From the NCBI GenBank assembly GCA_018649825.1, contig JABIHC010000001.1:1-38253 (forward strand): a stretch of DNA of 38,253 nt. The letters are read 5' to 3'. The stretch is from Methanobacteriota archaeon (GTDB lineage Archaea; Thermoplasmatota; Poseidoniia; Poseidoniales; Poseidoniaceae). Shown here one piece after another: positions 25,786-36,600 of the stretch. The notes below the pieces were generated by a model. The model had not been told where the DNA came from and searched no databases. It was given only the letters and a program-made list of their open reading frames with translations. The position numbers were made by a program, and so were the translations under genes. How positions within the stretch are numbered: position 1 is the first letter of the stretch; each line of letters starts with the position of its first letter.

Positions 25786-25927
25786 TATTAACCCTCCCTC
25801 GTAATTGTTGCGAATAATTCAACCGTTTTGAATACTACCCAACCACATGATGCATATTAGAAAAGTTTCACAACTTGAAATTAATTATTCGCGGGATATC
25901 ATTGAGATAATATTGCGTCCTTGATAT

Positions 25928-26323
25928 TCAAAAAGACACTTTAAATGATATTGAACATGCAGGACAACTAATTTGACGACTACCTGGGCGCTTGGATAAT
26001 CTCATCTTACGGTCGCATGAAGGACATTGTACCTCTGCCTTGGGAATGTGAGGAGTGACTATAAATTGGCTCTCACAACTTGAACACTGGAGGTTTGCTG
26101 GACGCTTGTCGACTCCAACTAATAGTAAACTACTACAAGTTTTACAACGTATTTTTTCAGCGACCCAAGCTCTTCTTGTTGGAGGGTGGTCAACCTTTAC
26201 ATGGGCATCACAAAGCACACATTCAATTTCACCTAACTGCGCTGGAAGTAATCCTCCACATTTGGGGCAAGAGAGATCCGGTGTTTCTATTTTTGATTCA
26301 ACATCAAGAGATTCGTCATCCAT
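25928..26323 (-). CDS. Protein with three zinc ribbons
   Basis: 131 residues with six CxxC knuckles (CPKC, CVLC, CKTC, CSSC, CPSC, CPAC), which pair into three zinc ribbons. There is no enzymatic domain. An acidic N terminus (MDDESLDVESKIE) precedes the first ribbon. It likely binds nucleic acid or protein. It starts 23 bp after the winged-helix gene, so the two are probably co-transcribed. Confidence 0.8.
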   Translation of the reverse strand: MDDESLDVESKIETPDLSCPKCGGLLPAQLGEIECVLCDAHVKVDHPPTRRAWVAEKIRCKTCSSLLLVGVDKRPANLQCSSCESQFIVTPHIPKAEVQCPSCDRKMRLSKRPGSRQISCPACSISFKVSF

Positions 26324-26346
26324 TTCAAATCCTCCAATATCAATAA

Positions 26347-26850
26347 TTAACGAGATTTTGTAAGTAATAATAGCCCACCTGGTACAAAGGTGAAAGGAAG
26401 AGATATATCGACACCGTGGTGGCGTGCAATATTTTCAATTGCCTTGCGAGTATTTACGATGTCGCTTGCATCAGTACTGTTCAATGGTACAAACTCAAAC
26501 TTGGCTCCTGATTCGAGCAAGGCAACCATTTCGGCAGGAATGTTTTCTGCCCAAGAAGGTGCAGTCTGTGAACCACTAGGGGATTGTGTTTTTTGGGGCG
26601 AAGGTATTTCACCATCTACTTTAGATAAGATCCGCCACCAACGAGCACGCCCTTCATCACGATGATTTTCAATTAGACCTGCTTTAACCATTTGGCCTAA
26701 ATGATGGTACAAATGATAGCGTGTAACATTCAATTTCTTTTCGAGGGCTACAGTTGCTAATTCATCTTCTTTTGATAATTCAGCATACAAGTCGTGGCGC
26801 GTTGGGTGAGCCAAAGCAATGAGCCGAGGGTCACCACGAATCTTACTCAT
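26347..26850 (-). CDS. Winged-helix (ArsR-like) transcription regulator
   Basis: 167 residues. The first 75 form a winged helix: DPRLIALAHPTRHDLYAELS, LEKKLNVTRYHLYHHLGQMVKAGLIE, then the wing RDEGRARWWRI. The rest, after a Ser/Pro linker, has no known domain and ends FTFVPGGLLLLTKSR. The ELATVALEKKLN...YHLYHHL recognition helix is typical of the ArsR/helix-turn-helix 20 group. No cysteine-rich metal site is seen. It lies between a metal P-type ATPase and a zinc-ribbon protein, so it could regulate that unit. Confidence 0.82.
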   Translation of the reverse strand: MSKIRGDPRLIALAHPTRHDLYAELSKEDELATVALEKKLNVTRYHLYHHLGQMVKAGLIENHRDEGRARWWRILSKVDGEIPSPQKTQSPSGSQTAPSWAENIPAEMVALLESGAKFEFVPLNSTDASDIVNTRKAIENIARHHGVDISLPFTFVPGGLLLLTKSR

Positions 26851-26909
26851 AATGCCGCCCCATGTGTTTCGCTATTTAGCCGGAATATATCAATGGCTCG
26901 TCAAATTAA

Positions 26910-29660
26910 CTAAGATGCCCTTTGTGCTAATAGAGCAATAAATGCTTCTTTTGTATCATAAAATAACCCAATAAATAAGTCTCTTAATAAAGCAATTGTG
27001 CCGCTATTACCCGATAATCTTGCGCTATTGAGAATCACTAATATTGCACTTGCCTCATGTGCCAAGACCCCAATCCAAATTTGGTCATTTATACCCGAAA
27101 GAACTGTCCAAACTAATATTGCGGTAACGCCAACTGAAATAATTATGTTTTGCCGTACAACCGCCCTTGCTCGTCTTGCAATAGTGATTAAGCGCGACAA
27201 TTGTTGTGGGTCTTCACTTGGGATTAGGACATCAGCAGCATCCAAGTTTACCTGTTCCCCACTTCCTACTGCAACACCTACATCTGATTTGGCTAATGCT
27301 GTAGAATCATTAAAACCATCACCGGCCATTAACACAATGTGGGTATTTGCGCGACCCTCGACCCAAGATGCCTTGGATTCGGGGTCCATTTCACCCCTGC
27401 AAGCAGCCTCTGGGATACCAATGCTCGGACCGAAGTTCGCAACTGCTGCAGAAGTATCGCCTGATAATATCTCAATGTTTATTTTCATTGCATATAAGTC
27501 CCTTATTAGTTGCCCTGCTCCATTGCGAACATCATCGTGGACGAAGGATAACAGTGCAAGCGCTTTTCCATCCCTTGCCAATACAGAAACTCCATATCCC
27601 AATATTTGTGCTTCAAGGTTAGCCTGTTCTATTTCTTCAGGGATTTCTACTCCCTCCTCAAGTAACCAATCCATTCGTCCAAGCATTACCTTCTTGCTTG
27701 AGAATTTTCCATGAACGCCCGCTTTGGCATCAGTCAGTCCGGTGATTTTACTTGGATTCAAATTTAATTCGTTGGCATGATTGCGGATTACTGCTGCATA
27801 TGGATGGTTTGAACGTAATTCAAGGCCAGAGGCTAAACGTATTATTGCTTCCATCTTTTTGCCCTTTGCAACAATTACTTCATTTAATCTTGGGTGTCCA
27901 CTAGTAAGGGTACCGGTTTTATCGAGCAAAGCAAGATTTACTCGTGCAGTTCGTTCAAGAACATCGCCTCCGCGAACGATCATTCCTTGATGCGCAGCAT
28001 TTGATAGCGACGCGGCATGAGGTATTGGGGCTGCAAGTAATAGAGCACAGGGGCAAGCAACTACCCAAAGTAATAGCATTACTTTCCAATTTGAAACATC
28101 CCCTGAAAGGAACCATGCCAATGGCGCACCGATTAAAACAATAGGAATCCAAATAGCAGTAAAAACTTCAACCAGTGATTGCAATCGAGGCGGTTGATCG
28201 CGGAATGTATGTACCTGCTCAATTAATCCTGACAAGCGTGTATCCTCGCCTACTGCTATTGCAACTATTACAATTGGGCCTCTTTTCAGCACTAAACCAG
28301 CCTCAACAATATCGCCAGATGTAACACGCACTGGGAGTGATTCACCAGTCAATGGCGCCTTGTCTAATGAGCCTATGCCTTCAACAATTTTTCCATCCAC
28401 CGGTATTAATTCGCCACTCCTAACCTCAATCTTATCGCCTAATTGAATTAATTCCAAAGGCACTTCTTCAAACCCATCAGATAACTTTTGTGAATGGATA
28501 GAAGTAGATGGTGAGCAAGTGAAAGCAGGTGCTGATGAAAGAGAGGATAGGTCAATACCTTTTGCAATTACACTTGGAAGGGGGGCCTCATTCAGCAACC
28601 TAGCTGTTCGAGGAAGTCTGTCAAGACCACCCTGCATTGCTTTTCTTGCCTTAACCAAAGCATCGCCCTCCATATGCGAGGTTAATGCTTCAAGAACTAC
28701 CACTAACAAAGCCTCAGTCCAAGCCCCAAGCCAACATGCTCCTATTACTGCAAGCGAGGTCAAAATTTGAAAACCAAGTTGGCGATTGCGAATACTCGCC
28801 CATGCTTCCATTAACATTATTCTACCTCCAATGATTACACCAGGGAGTCCAACTATTGCCAATGCCCATGGTGGTGATGAGGTGAGTTCCAATGCAAGTG
28901 TAATTAGCATCAATGGTATTGCAATACCCGCTCCGATGAGTCTTTTTTGGTCGGGGCGGAGTTTGATTGATGTTGAAGAATGAAGTTCTATTTCTCTTCC
29001 GGTTAAATTTTGTAGAGCATCATTCCTTGCTTTGACTACATTGAGCGACGAATCAGTTGGAACTTGAATAATTATTCGTTCATCGGAAGTAATGTCTACA
29101 TCAAGAAGACCGGGTTGATTCTTTAGCATCTTTTCCAATCTGCGCATATCCATTGAAAGACGTTCTCCGAGACGCGTTGAGTTCACACCGCCCATCTCTA
29201 ACCATTCTATTTCTGGTGAGTTTCCCAAACTGGTCAATATTGAATTTACTTGGAATAAATTTCCAGCTTCAAAATTAAAATCTAAAGAAACCGTACCATT
29301 GGTTGCAGAAACCTCACACCCCTCCACCGAAGGAAGGCGAAGCAGTGCTTTAGTCGCTTTTACAGCACAATCGGGACAATCTAATCCGCGCAGAGCCCAT
29401 CCTACCTTTTCAACACCGGCAATAGACATTTTTGATAATAAATCATCAAATGGAACCAAGGTTTCATCCGGCTCGGCTCTTTCCTGCAAATCATTTTCGT
29501 CAGATGACATCACTAACTTGATTCCAGTTTGTTTAGTTGCAGTAATAGCAGAAGCGGCAGTAGCGATTGGGGTGGCATTCTTCGCCTCAGATGAAGTAGG
29601 GGGGACTGCGATTTCATCCTCGAGAAAAAGGAATTCTTCGTCATCATCACCCTTAGGCAT
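26910..29660 (-). CDS. Heavy-metal P1B-type ATPase
   Basis: An ATP-driven metal exporter of about 916 residues. Seen: an N-terminal acidic stretch, an HMA domain with LDCPDC (two metal Cys), TGESLP, CPCALLLAAP in the sixth membrane helix, DKTGTLT (phosphorylated Asp), SNHPYA (HP motif of the N domain) and MAGDGFNDSTALAKSDVG. Two features are unusual: GFND in place of the common GIND, and LAHEASAILV in the last helix, which resembles the HEGxT of cobalt-type P1B-4 pumps, although CPC is of the Cu/Zn type. ATG 29660 is preferred; ATG 29723 is in frame but lies only 24 bp from the divergent gene. Substrate metal is uncertain. Confidence 0.9.
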   Translation of the reverse strand: MPKGDDDEEFLFLEDEIAVPPTSSEAKNATPIATAASAITATKQTGIKLVMSSDENDLQERAEPDETLVPFDDLLSKMSIAGVEKVGWALRGLDCPDCAVKATKALLRLPSVEGCEVSATNGTVSLDFNFEAGNLFQVNSILTSLGNSPEIEWLEMGGVNSTRLGERLSMDMRRLEKMLKNQPGLLDVDITSDERIIIQVPTDSSLNVVKARNDALQNLTGREIELHSSTSIKLRPDQKRLIGAGIAIPLMLITLALELTSSPPWALAIVGLPGVIIGGRIMLMEAWASIRNRQLGFQILTSLAVIGACWLGAWTEALLVVVLEALTSHMEGDALVKARKAMQGGLDRLPRTARLLNEAPLPSVIAKGIDLSSLSSAPAFTCSPSTSIHSQKLSDGFEEVPLELIQLGDKIEVRSGELIPVDGKIVEGIGSLDKAPLTGESLPVRVTSGDIVEAGLVLKRGPIVIVAIAVGEDTRLSGLIEQVHTFRDQPPRLQSLVEVFTAIWIPIVLIGAPLAWFLSGDVSNWKVMLLLWVVACPCALLLAAPIPHAASLSNAAHQGMIVRGGDVLERTARVNLALLDKTGTLTSGHPRLNEVIVAKGKKMEAIIRLASGLELRSNHPYAAVIRNHANELNLNPSKITGLTDAKAGVHGKFSSKKVMLGRMDWLLEEGVEIPEEIEQANLEAQILGYGVSVLARDGKALALLSFVHDDVRNGAGQLIRDLYAMKINIEILSGDTSAAVANFGPSIGIPEAACRGEMDPESKASWVEGRANTHIVLMAGDGFNDSTALAKSDVGVAVGSGEQVNLDAADVLIPSEDPQQLSRLITIARRARAVVRQNIIISVGVTAILVWTVLSGINDQIWIGVLAHEASAILVILNSARLSGNSGTIALLRDLFIGLFYDTKEAFIALLAQRAS

Positions 29661-29747
29661 GGTCGATGTGGCGAGGCACCAAGACATGAACTTACGGGCG
29701 CAAAAAACAAGTGAAAGGTTCATTGATTATGACATATTAGAACAAAT

Positions 29748-30476
29748 ATGGGACTATTACCAATGGGGTGGATTCCAAAGGCAGTGGCCATTGATATTGA
29801 TGGCACGATTACCGATACGAATAGAGCCCTTCACCCTCATGCGGTTAGTGCACTTAGGATGATAGAAGAATGTGGGATTCCGGTTATTTTCTCAACCGGA
29901 AATGTCCGACCAGTAACCTATGGACTTTGGCGCCTAATGCAGTTGAGCGGCCCGATGGTTTGCGAAAATGGAGGAGTAGTTTGGGACCCCAATAGCGGCC
30001 GAATTGAGATTAGAGCCAGCGGCACTCAAGCAAAAGAGGCTGCAGAATGGCTGGCACAAAATATCCCTGGACTTGATGCTAAAGGAATTGGTTCAAATGC
30101 TTGGCGAGAAAGTGAATGGTGTTTGAAACCGAGTGAAAATTATGAACTAATTTGTGACTTCATGGAAAAAAGTAAATGGGATAATTTGAATGTTGTAAGA
30201 ACAGGATTTGCTATACACCTTATGGAGCCGCACCTCTCAAAGGGCGAGGGGCTTAAAGTGGCTCTTGAATGGCTTGGTATTTCTGCCTCGGATGTGTTAG
30301 CAATCGGGGATGCGCCAAATGACGTTCCTATGTTCAATTTAGTAGGGCACTCCGTCGCCGTTGGAGGAGCATATGGCGTAACTATTGAGAATGCAACAAT
30401 TTCTTCCGAGTTACCTCATTGTGAAACTGTAATTGAGATTGCTAATGAAATAAAAAATAATTGTAAATCTGTTTGA
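29748..30476 (+). CDS. Archaeal phosphoglycolate-phosphatase-like HAD hydrolase
   Basis: 242 residues with AIDIDGTITD (D16/D18 from this start), VIFSTGNVRP (motif II), KGEGLKVALEWLG (Lys) and AIGDAPNDVPMF (motif IV). The C2-type cap lies between motifs II and III. This matches the TA0175/phosphoglycolate phosphatase family, which includes sugar-phosphate phosphatases. ATG 29763 is an alternative start, 15 bp in. It diverges from the metal ATPase, and no ribosome-binding site is visible, so it may be leaderless. Confidence 0.88.
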   Translation: MGLLPMGWIPKAVAIDIDGTITDTNRALHPHAVSALRMIEECGIPVIFSTGNVRPVTYGLWRLMQLSGPMVCENGGVVWDPNSGRIEIRASGTQAKEAAEWLAQNIPGLDAKGIGSNAWRESEWCLKPSENYELICDFMEKSKWDNLNVVRTGFAIHLMEPHLSKGEGLKVALEWLGISASDVLAIGDAPNDVPMFNLVGHSVAVGGAYGVTIENATISSELPHCETVIEIANEIKNNCKSV

Positions 30477-30496
30477 AAATCAAACAATTAGAAAAT

Positions 30497-30582
30497 TGGT
30501 GCAGGAGACAGGATTCGAACCTGTGAAGCAGTACGCAATGGAACTTGAGTCCATCCCCTTTGACCGACTCGGGTACTCCTGC
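30497..30582 (-). tRNA. tRNA-Leu (anticodon CAA)
   Basis: On the minus strand the acceptor GCAGGAG pairs with CTCCTGC. The anticodon stem ATGGA/TCCAT closes the loop CTCAAGT, giving anticodon CAA for leucine. A long variable arm (TGCGTACTGCTTC) marks a class II tRNA. The T-arm is ACAGG-TTCGAAT-CCTGT. The discriminator A and then CCA are encoded (30497-30500). No intron is visible. Confidence 0.96.
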
Positions 30583-30685
30583 AGTAAGCCCTGCGACATG
30601 AAAGGTATTGTTGATAGTTGCGCTTGAAAAATGTGTGAAATAAATAATTTATCACACAAAAAGAAAGGGAGGGAAAGGCATTGGC

Positions 30686-33600
30686 TCATTCTTCTTGAGT
30701 GTAATGCAAGTTTTCATATTCCTTTTCGGATTCAGATGAAATGCCAATATTTGCTGAGAACTTTCGACTCCTAATTACGATAAATACGGCAAGGCTGAGG
30801 AAGAGGACAATAATAGACAAAGTTGAGTATAATAGTGCAGCATTTGCCGCTTGGATTGAATCTGCTTGGATTTCAAAATTGATAAATTGTGAGTCATTAT
30901 ATCCTTCAATAATAATAGTAAATTCATAATCTCCATCTCTCCAAGATTCAACTGACAATGTAAGAGTTTCACTCTGCAAAGAATTTAGATTTGCTGTTAT
31001 TTCATCCAACACGACCTCTCCTTCAAGAAGTTGAAGTGTGACTTTGCCGTCATAATATCCATAATTGTGAATTGTGGCATTTACAGTTAGCATATCTCCC
31101 ACATGGCTTGGATTACTGGCTGACATTTCTATGAGGCGTGGAACAAATTGGTAAATTAATAACTTTGGTTTTTGCTTACTATTATTGCTTCCAGTACCAA
31201 TCAGCTCATTACCAGCAATATCGGTTGCTGAAATCCAGACAAAAAGGTTATACTCCTCGCTTAAGTCAATTTCACTTGGTAATGAAATATTCAATACAAC
31301 ATCATAATACCAAATTCCATCTGCCTGGGTGAGTAAATTACAAATTGCTATTCCCGCCCCCTCAATTTCTTCATTTTCAGCCCCTGTTATTTGCCAATTT
31401 ATATTGACATCTGAATTCATCTGCTGAGGTTCATTTATTTGAAATGTAAGAGGGATCATTTGCATTTGGTCTGTGCGAATACTTTGGAGGGATGCTAGAG
31501 GGAGAGATAGGCGTGGGCTCTCATCATCAAGTATTACCTCTCGCTGAATGTGTGAAATTTGAAATCCAGAATAATTGATTTCACCTATTACATTTAATTC
31601 GGCTTGAGCATTTGGAAAGATTGAACCATTGAATATTATTTGCATCAGTACCGGTTGGGCATTTGCGTAGTAATAATACTGCATTGATTGGTCAATAATT
31701 CCACCATCCACATTTACCATTATTTCCATATCAATATTTATGGGGATATTTGTGCCATGATAAACCGGTATTACTGATAATTCAACCATATCATCATCAG
31801 AGATATGCAATACTTCTCCATATACGCTCCCATAAGGCTCTGTAATATCAATTAGAGAAATTTCAATTAGTTCGATTTCATTTAAATAATTCCATTCAAG
31901 AGGAGTTAAATGACCTGTACCAAGACCCACTTCTTGACCTAAATCAAACACAGATAAACTAGGAATCCATGTGTTATTTGCTAGTGCCTCGCTTGAACTC
32001 CAAGGAATTACAAATGAAAACTCCACTTCCCACCTATCATGTAGTCCCTGTTGAATGATTGGTTGAAATGTAACTTCTACTTGTGAAAAACAGTCTTGGT
32101 CAGCACTGATGCGTTCATCCCAAGGTTGCCAAGATATGCTACAATTTGCGCCATCAATATCACCAGTGAGGTCTAACAAGATTTCATCGAGACTTTGCAA
32201 ACCATTTTCCTCTTCAATAATCAAACCAAAAGTGTGCACTTGCCCAGGTAATATCTTGCCATCTCTTAAATCCAAAGTCAAATCAGTCCAGGAAAGTAAA
32301 GTTGGAGTGTCGGGCATTACAACTATTGTAGCTAAATCATTTTCAAGTCCAAAAGAGCCTCCAAATCCATCTGTTTGCCAATCAGTATTTCTTTCAATGG
32401 GAAAAATGTTGCCTGCAAGATCAGAGCCGGTTATGTACAAACTGATTAGACCAGATGAATCATTTTCCCCGAGGGCATCATTGGATACTAATAGAGGGAA
32501 ATCAACAGTTTGCCGCACTGAAGCCTTGGATAATTGGGCAATGATTGTGCGATACTCAGATTCCTCTGCGATGCTGTTTTCATTAATATCATCTATTTCT
32601 TGCATCCAATAGTGCAATTCAAGGCTATCGTTTGAGCGAACCGATTCTAAAACTTCAATTGATAGTGGCAAGGTCCTGTTTTGATACCAAATATGATTAT
32701 CGGCAGGTTGTTGCCCACCGGGTGGACTAACCATCAATAATCCGAGTGAAGGGGCTTCCGAATCCCAGATAATATCAACCCACTCGGTTATTGTTCGGTC
32801 TATAGCGCCACCTAATGCTGCACCACCAATCGGAATTACACTTGAGCGAATGCCAATTCTTTGACCAGAACTCAAAATGCTATTATCTGCATTAGGTAAT
32901 TCAATCAGCCCAGTCCAATCACCAGTATTTGTAACAGAAAAGGTATAATTATTATGCCAATAGGCTGGGTTTTCTGTATAGGTTGTGATATTTGTTGAAG
33001 TATTTGTCATTTGAATATACTCGTCCTCATAATTACCTAATTCAACTAAAATATTTGCATTTGGCGCACCGACTCCAAGATTTGGTGAACCCGCAAAGCG
33101 GACAAAACCTGAAACTTGAATTGAAGAATTTGCCATTACTGGCAAGGGGTAATCGGGATGCCCTTCATCACTTAGGAGCTGGTTTTTCTCTAGCAACAGA
33201 ACTTGAAATTGAGTTGACTCCATATCGATTTCCATTGCAGGACCGGTTGAGCCCCCAGCCCTAACTACAGTTGGACCCAATGGGGCATCTGGAGGTTCTG
33301 TAGTTTCTGTCATCCACCAAAGGTTGTCATGGTGACCATGTTTCCACTGCGGGATGAACTCCCAACCAATTTTATAATGGCTTTTTAATGATGCACCTGA
33401 AGGATACTGAATAGTTGTGCTGTTTAGCATTAACAGGTCCGAACCGGCTAACTGTTCGACCAAAGGGGGTGTGTGAGAAGTGTTGATGCTGATGATTATT
33501 TCAGCCAGACCTAGGTCTCTTGTTGTGCCAACATATAGGTTGATGTTTTCAAAAGAAGAGTTCGTAAACATATGTTGATGCTCGGTCCAAATTGTATAAG

Positions 33601-36600
33601 ACTGTCCTGTTGGAAACAAGGTTTCAGGTTGAGAAATAAATTGAGATTTCGCTTGCCAATCATATTGCACATTACCCGATATTCGGAAACCACCACCCTG
33701 CCCTGTAATCAGCAGAGGTATTGTAAAATAGCCCGTGGTAGAATTAATTGGAAGTGTGTGGCGGAGATAATTTAAATATGAACTATTAAAGTGAATTGTG
33801 GTGAAGTCTTCGTACGGAATTAGCAATTTTGTAATAGTTACCTGAGCATCACCTCCCTGAGAAATAGCTGAAAAGGCATGTCTGTTTGAACTATTTTGAG
33901 GATTACTTCCGCCAAGAGATGCATCGCATAAGGGGATATACAATTCATTCTTTGAACCATTAACAGTTTCTATTACTGGCCCACCTGAAGACCCATTCAC
34001 CGGCGCATTACTTTGACTCCAAAAAGAAATGTCTACGTCCATTCCTGCTACTACATCCACCACTGCATAACCACAGTAATAGGCGTTCACCGGAGGAGTG
34101 AAGTTGAATGTATGTAAACTGCCATTGGATAATTGAGAAAACAATTGCGATTCGTCAACTTCTGAATGCACCCCATAAATGCCATTGTTTTGCCAATCTA
34201 CATCTCCATCTGAGGCGAAATCTATTTTGGGATTATTACTATATTCAAGATATTCAGCCGAAAATTCTGTAGAATTAATCCAGCCATTATTTAAAACCGT
34301 TATTGTAATTATTAGTTCTTGAATATTTTTGAATGCCGGGTTGTTGTAAGAAATAGTTCCACCATTATTGGCCATTTGTGAGAGAAATACAGTGCCATCG
34401 GATGAAACTACTGAATATACTACTCTTGCACACTCACAATCAAGACGTATCGTTTTTACTGGACGGTGAAAGGTACTAATCGAGGAAAGTGAACTCAATG
34501 ATTGGGTGGGAATCAACCGTTTGGCTTGAGAATCCCACGCAAGGCCTGACGCGGTCCACGAAGAACTGGTTGATGGAGGGATGATTAGATATGATAGCGA
34601 GCCTACATGAATTGCTGAAATAACAGGGGTGTGCGTTGAATTTGTGCTCAACAAATTGATTTGAATCTTAATGTTTGGATGCGCATTGCTATCAAGAGTG
34701 GTTAGTGTTACAGGTAATAGCAAGTTCTGCCAACCGCTAATTTGAGTGCCATCTGGGCGGAGAATAGATGCCGAAATACTCGTATTGTTTTCAAGAATAC
34801 CTCGCGCAGATAATGTGCCATAGCCAAAAATATCTGCATCAATGACTGGTGAGGTCCAACTTCCAGAATTTGCAAAATGATCAATCTCTATTCCAACATT
34901 GTCTATGTACCACCCGGCTAATTCAATATACTGGTCGGAGAAAAACAAAAATTTAAATCTCACTTTTTGCCCTGTCCAATCCGAAAGGCCTGCCTCCTTT
35001 ACTTGCCATGGCTGGCTTCCACATCCTCCTTGCGCCCCACTTCCATCAAATATTGATAAATTGTACAAAGGTGAGGCCGTATTTACAGTTGATATGGTAT
35101 CGTAGAAGTTTGTTTCATTTTGCCCGAAAGGTTGCCAAGTATCGCCCGAATCTGTTGAAATTAGTATCATTCCGCCATCCCAATTGGATTCAGTGCACAT
35201 CCAATGATCAAAACGCAGACGCGCGTTTGCACCCATTGGCACAATATAGTCGCGAGTAATTAATGAGGAGAGGGTTTCATCAGAATATCGACCATTCATG
35301 GTAGTAGCAGCACCCGTTGAGCCATCCATAAATGGACCTGGCCCCCACCCGCTTTGGTTTGTTGAGGAGTCAATTTCCCATCCACTATCTCCTCTAATAT
35401 GTTCATAAAACCACCCAGAGGGGAGAAGATTTACCTCTTCAAAGTCAAAAATTGTTGTTGAAGGGCCATTATGCCCATATGCAGTAATATGTTGCCATTG
35501 ATTGAAATAATTACTAATTGCCCCATTATTGGTAGAATTTGAAGATGTGAAATTGTCAAGTAATATTGAAGTGATGTTTGCTGTTATATTTGCTGCTTTT
35601 AGAGTCACATCATCAATCATTACCCCTTCCCATCCATCAATTTGCCCACCCCCATAGCCAATTGCATAATCAGTAATTACCCTAAATCGAAACCAAACTG
35701 AAGTTAAGTTTTGGAATGCAGAAAGAACTGGGTATTCTAACTCAATCCAACCGTTTGAACTATCCGTATATACTTGGTTGTTCAAGATTATTCCATTGCC
35801 GGGGATACCAGGGGGAGGATTTAATGTTAACCAAGTTTGATTATTATAACTGGCCTCAACTAGCAAATTATCATTGAAGTTTCCTTCAAGGTCCCAATCA
35901 ATTGCAAAGGAAATTGACATAGGATTGTAAAGACCAAGAGTTGAAGTTTCAAGACTCACCCACCCATTTGCATCATTTTCATATGCGCCTGCAAGGTTAC
36001 CGTGGAACCAAGCACCAAGCGGTTCGCCCGTATTTGTAAAAGAAACATTGTCAATAGACCATCCAGTATCATTTGAGGTTGAATTAGGAGGTGTCCAAAT
36101 AACGAATCTAAAAGAAACAAGATTACTGGAGTGAATATTAGGAAGGTTGTCTAAAAGAAAAATGTCGTGATTCCAACCAGAATTATCATCGCCAATAAAG
36201 GCAGAAAAGCCACTTGTTGAACCATTTGGAATGGGTGCCAAAGGCGACATAGAATGGTTGCTGAGGTTACTTGGTTGCAAAAGACGCCAAGGGTTTTGGT
36301 CGAATTTGTATTCAACCCACGCCCCACCCTCAGTAAGGTCTAGCCAATGATCCATTCGCAAGTAAAGTTCCCTTTGTACTGAAGGTATTCTTAATTCGGG
36401 ACTAGTAATCCATGCATGTGTTCCAGCCGGCAGTGGAGCAGAAGAAATTGTACTTACTACTAAATTACCCTGAGGTGGAGATAATGGAATTGGCCCATCT
36501 CCGAGAGTTGAATTAACTACTGCACTCCCATTACTTGTATTGACTTGTTGGCCCTGATAAGAAAGGTTATCTGCAGACCAAAGTAATGAATTGGGTCCAC

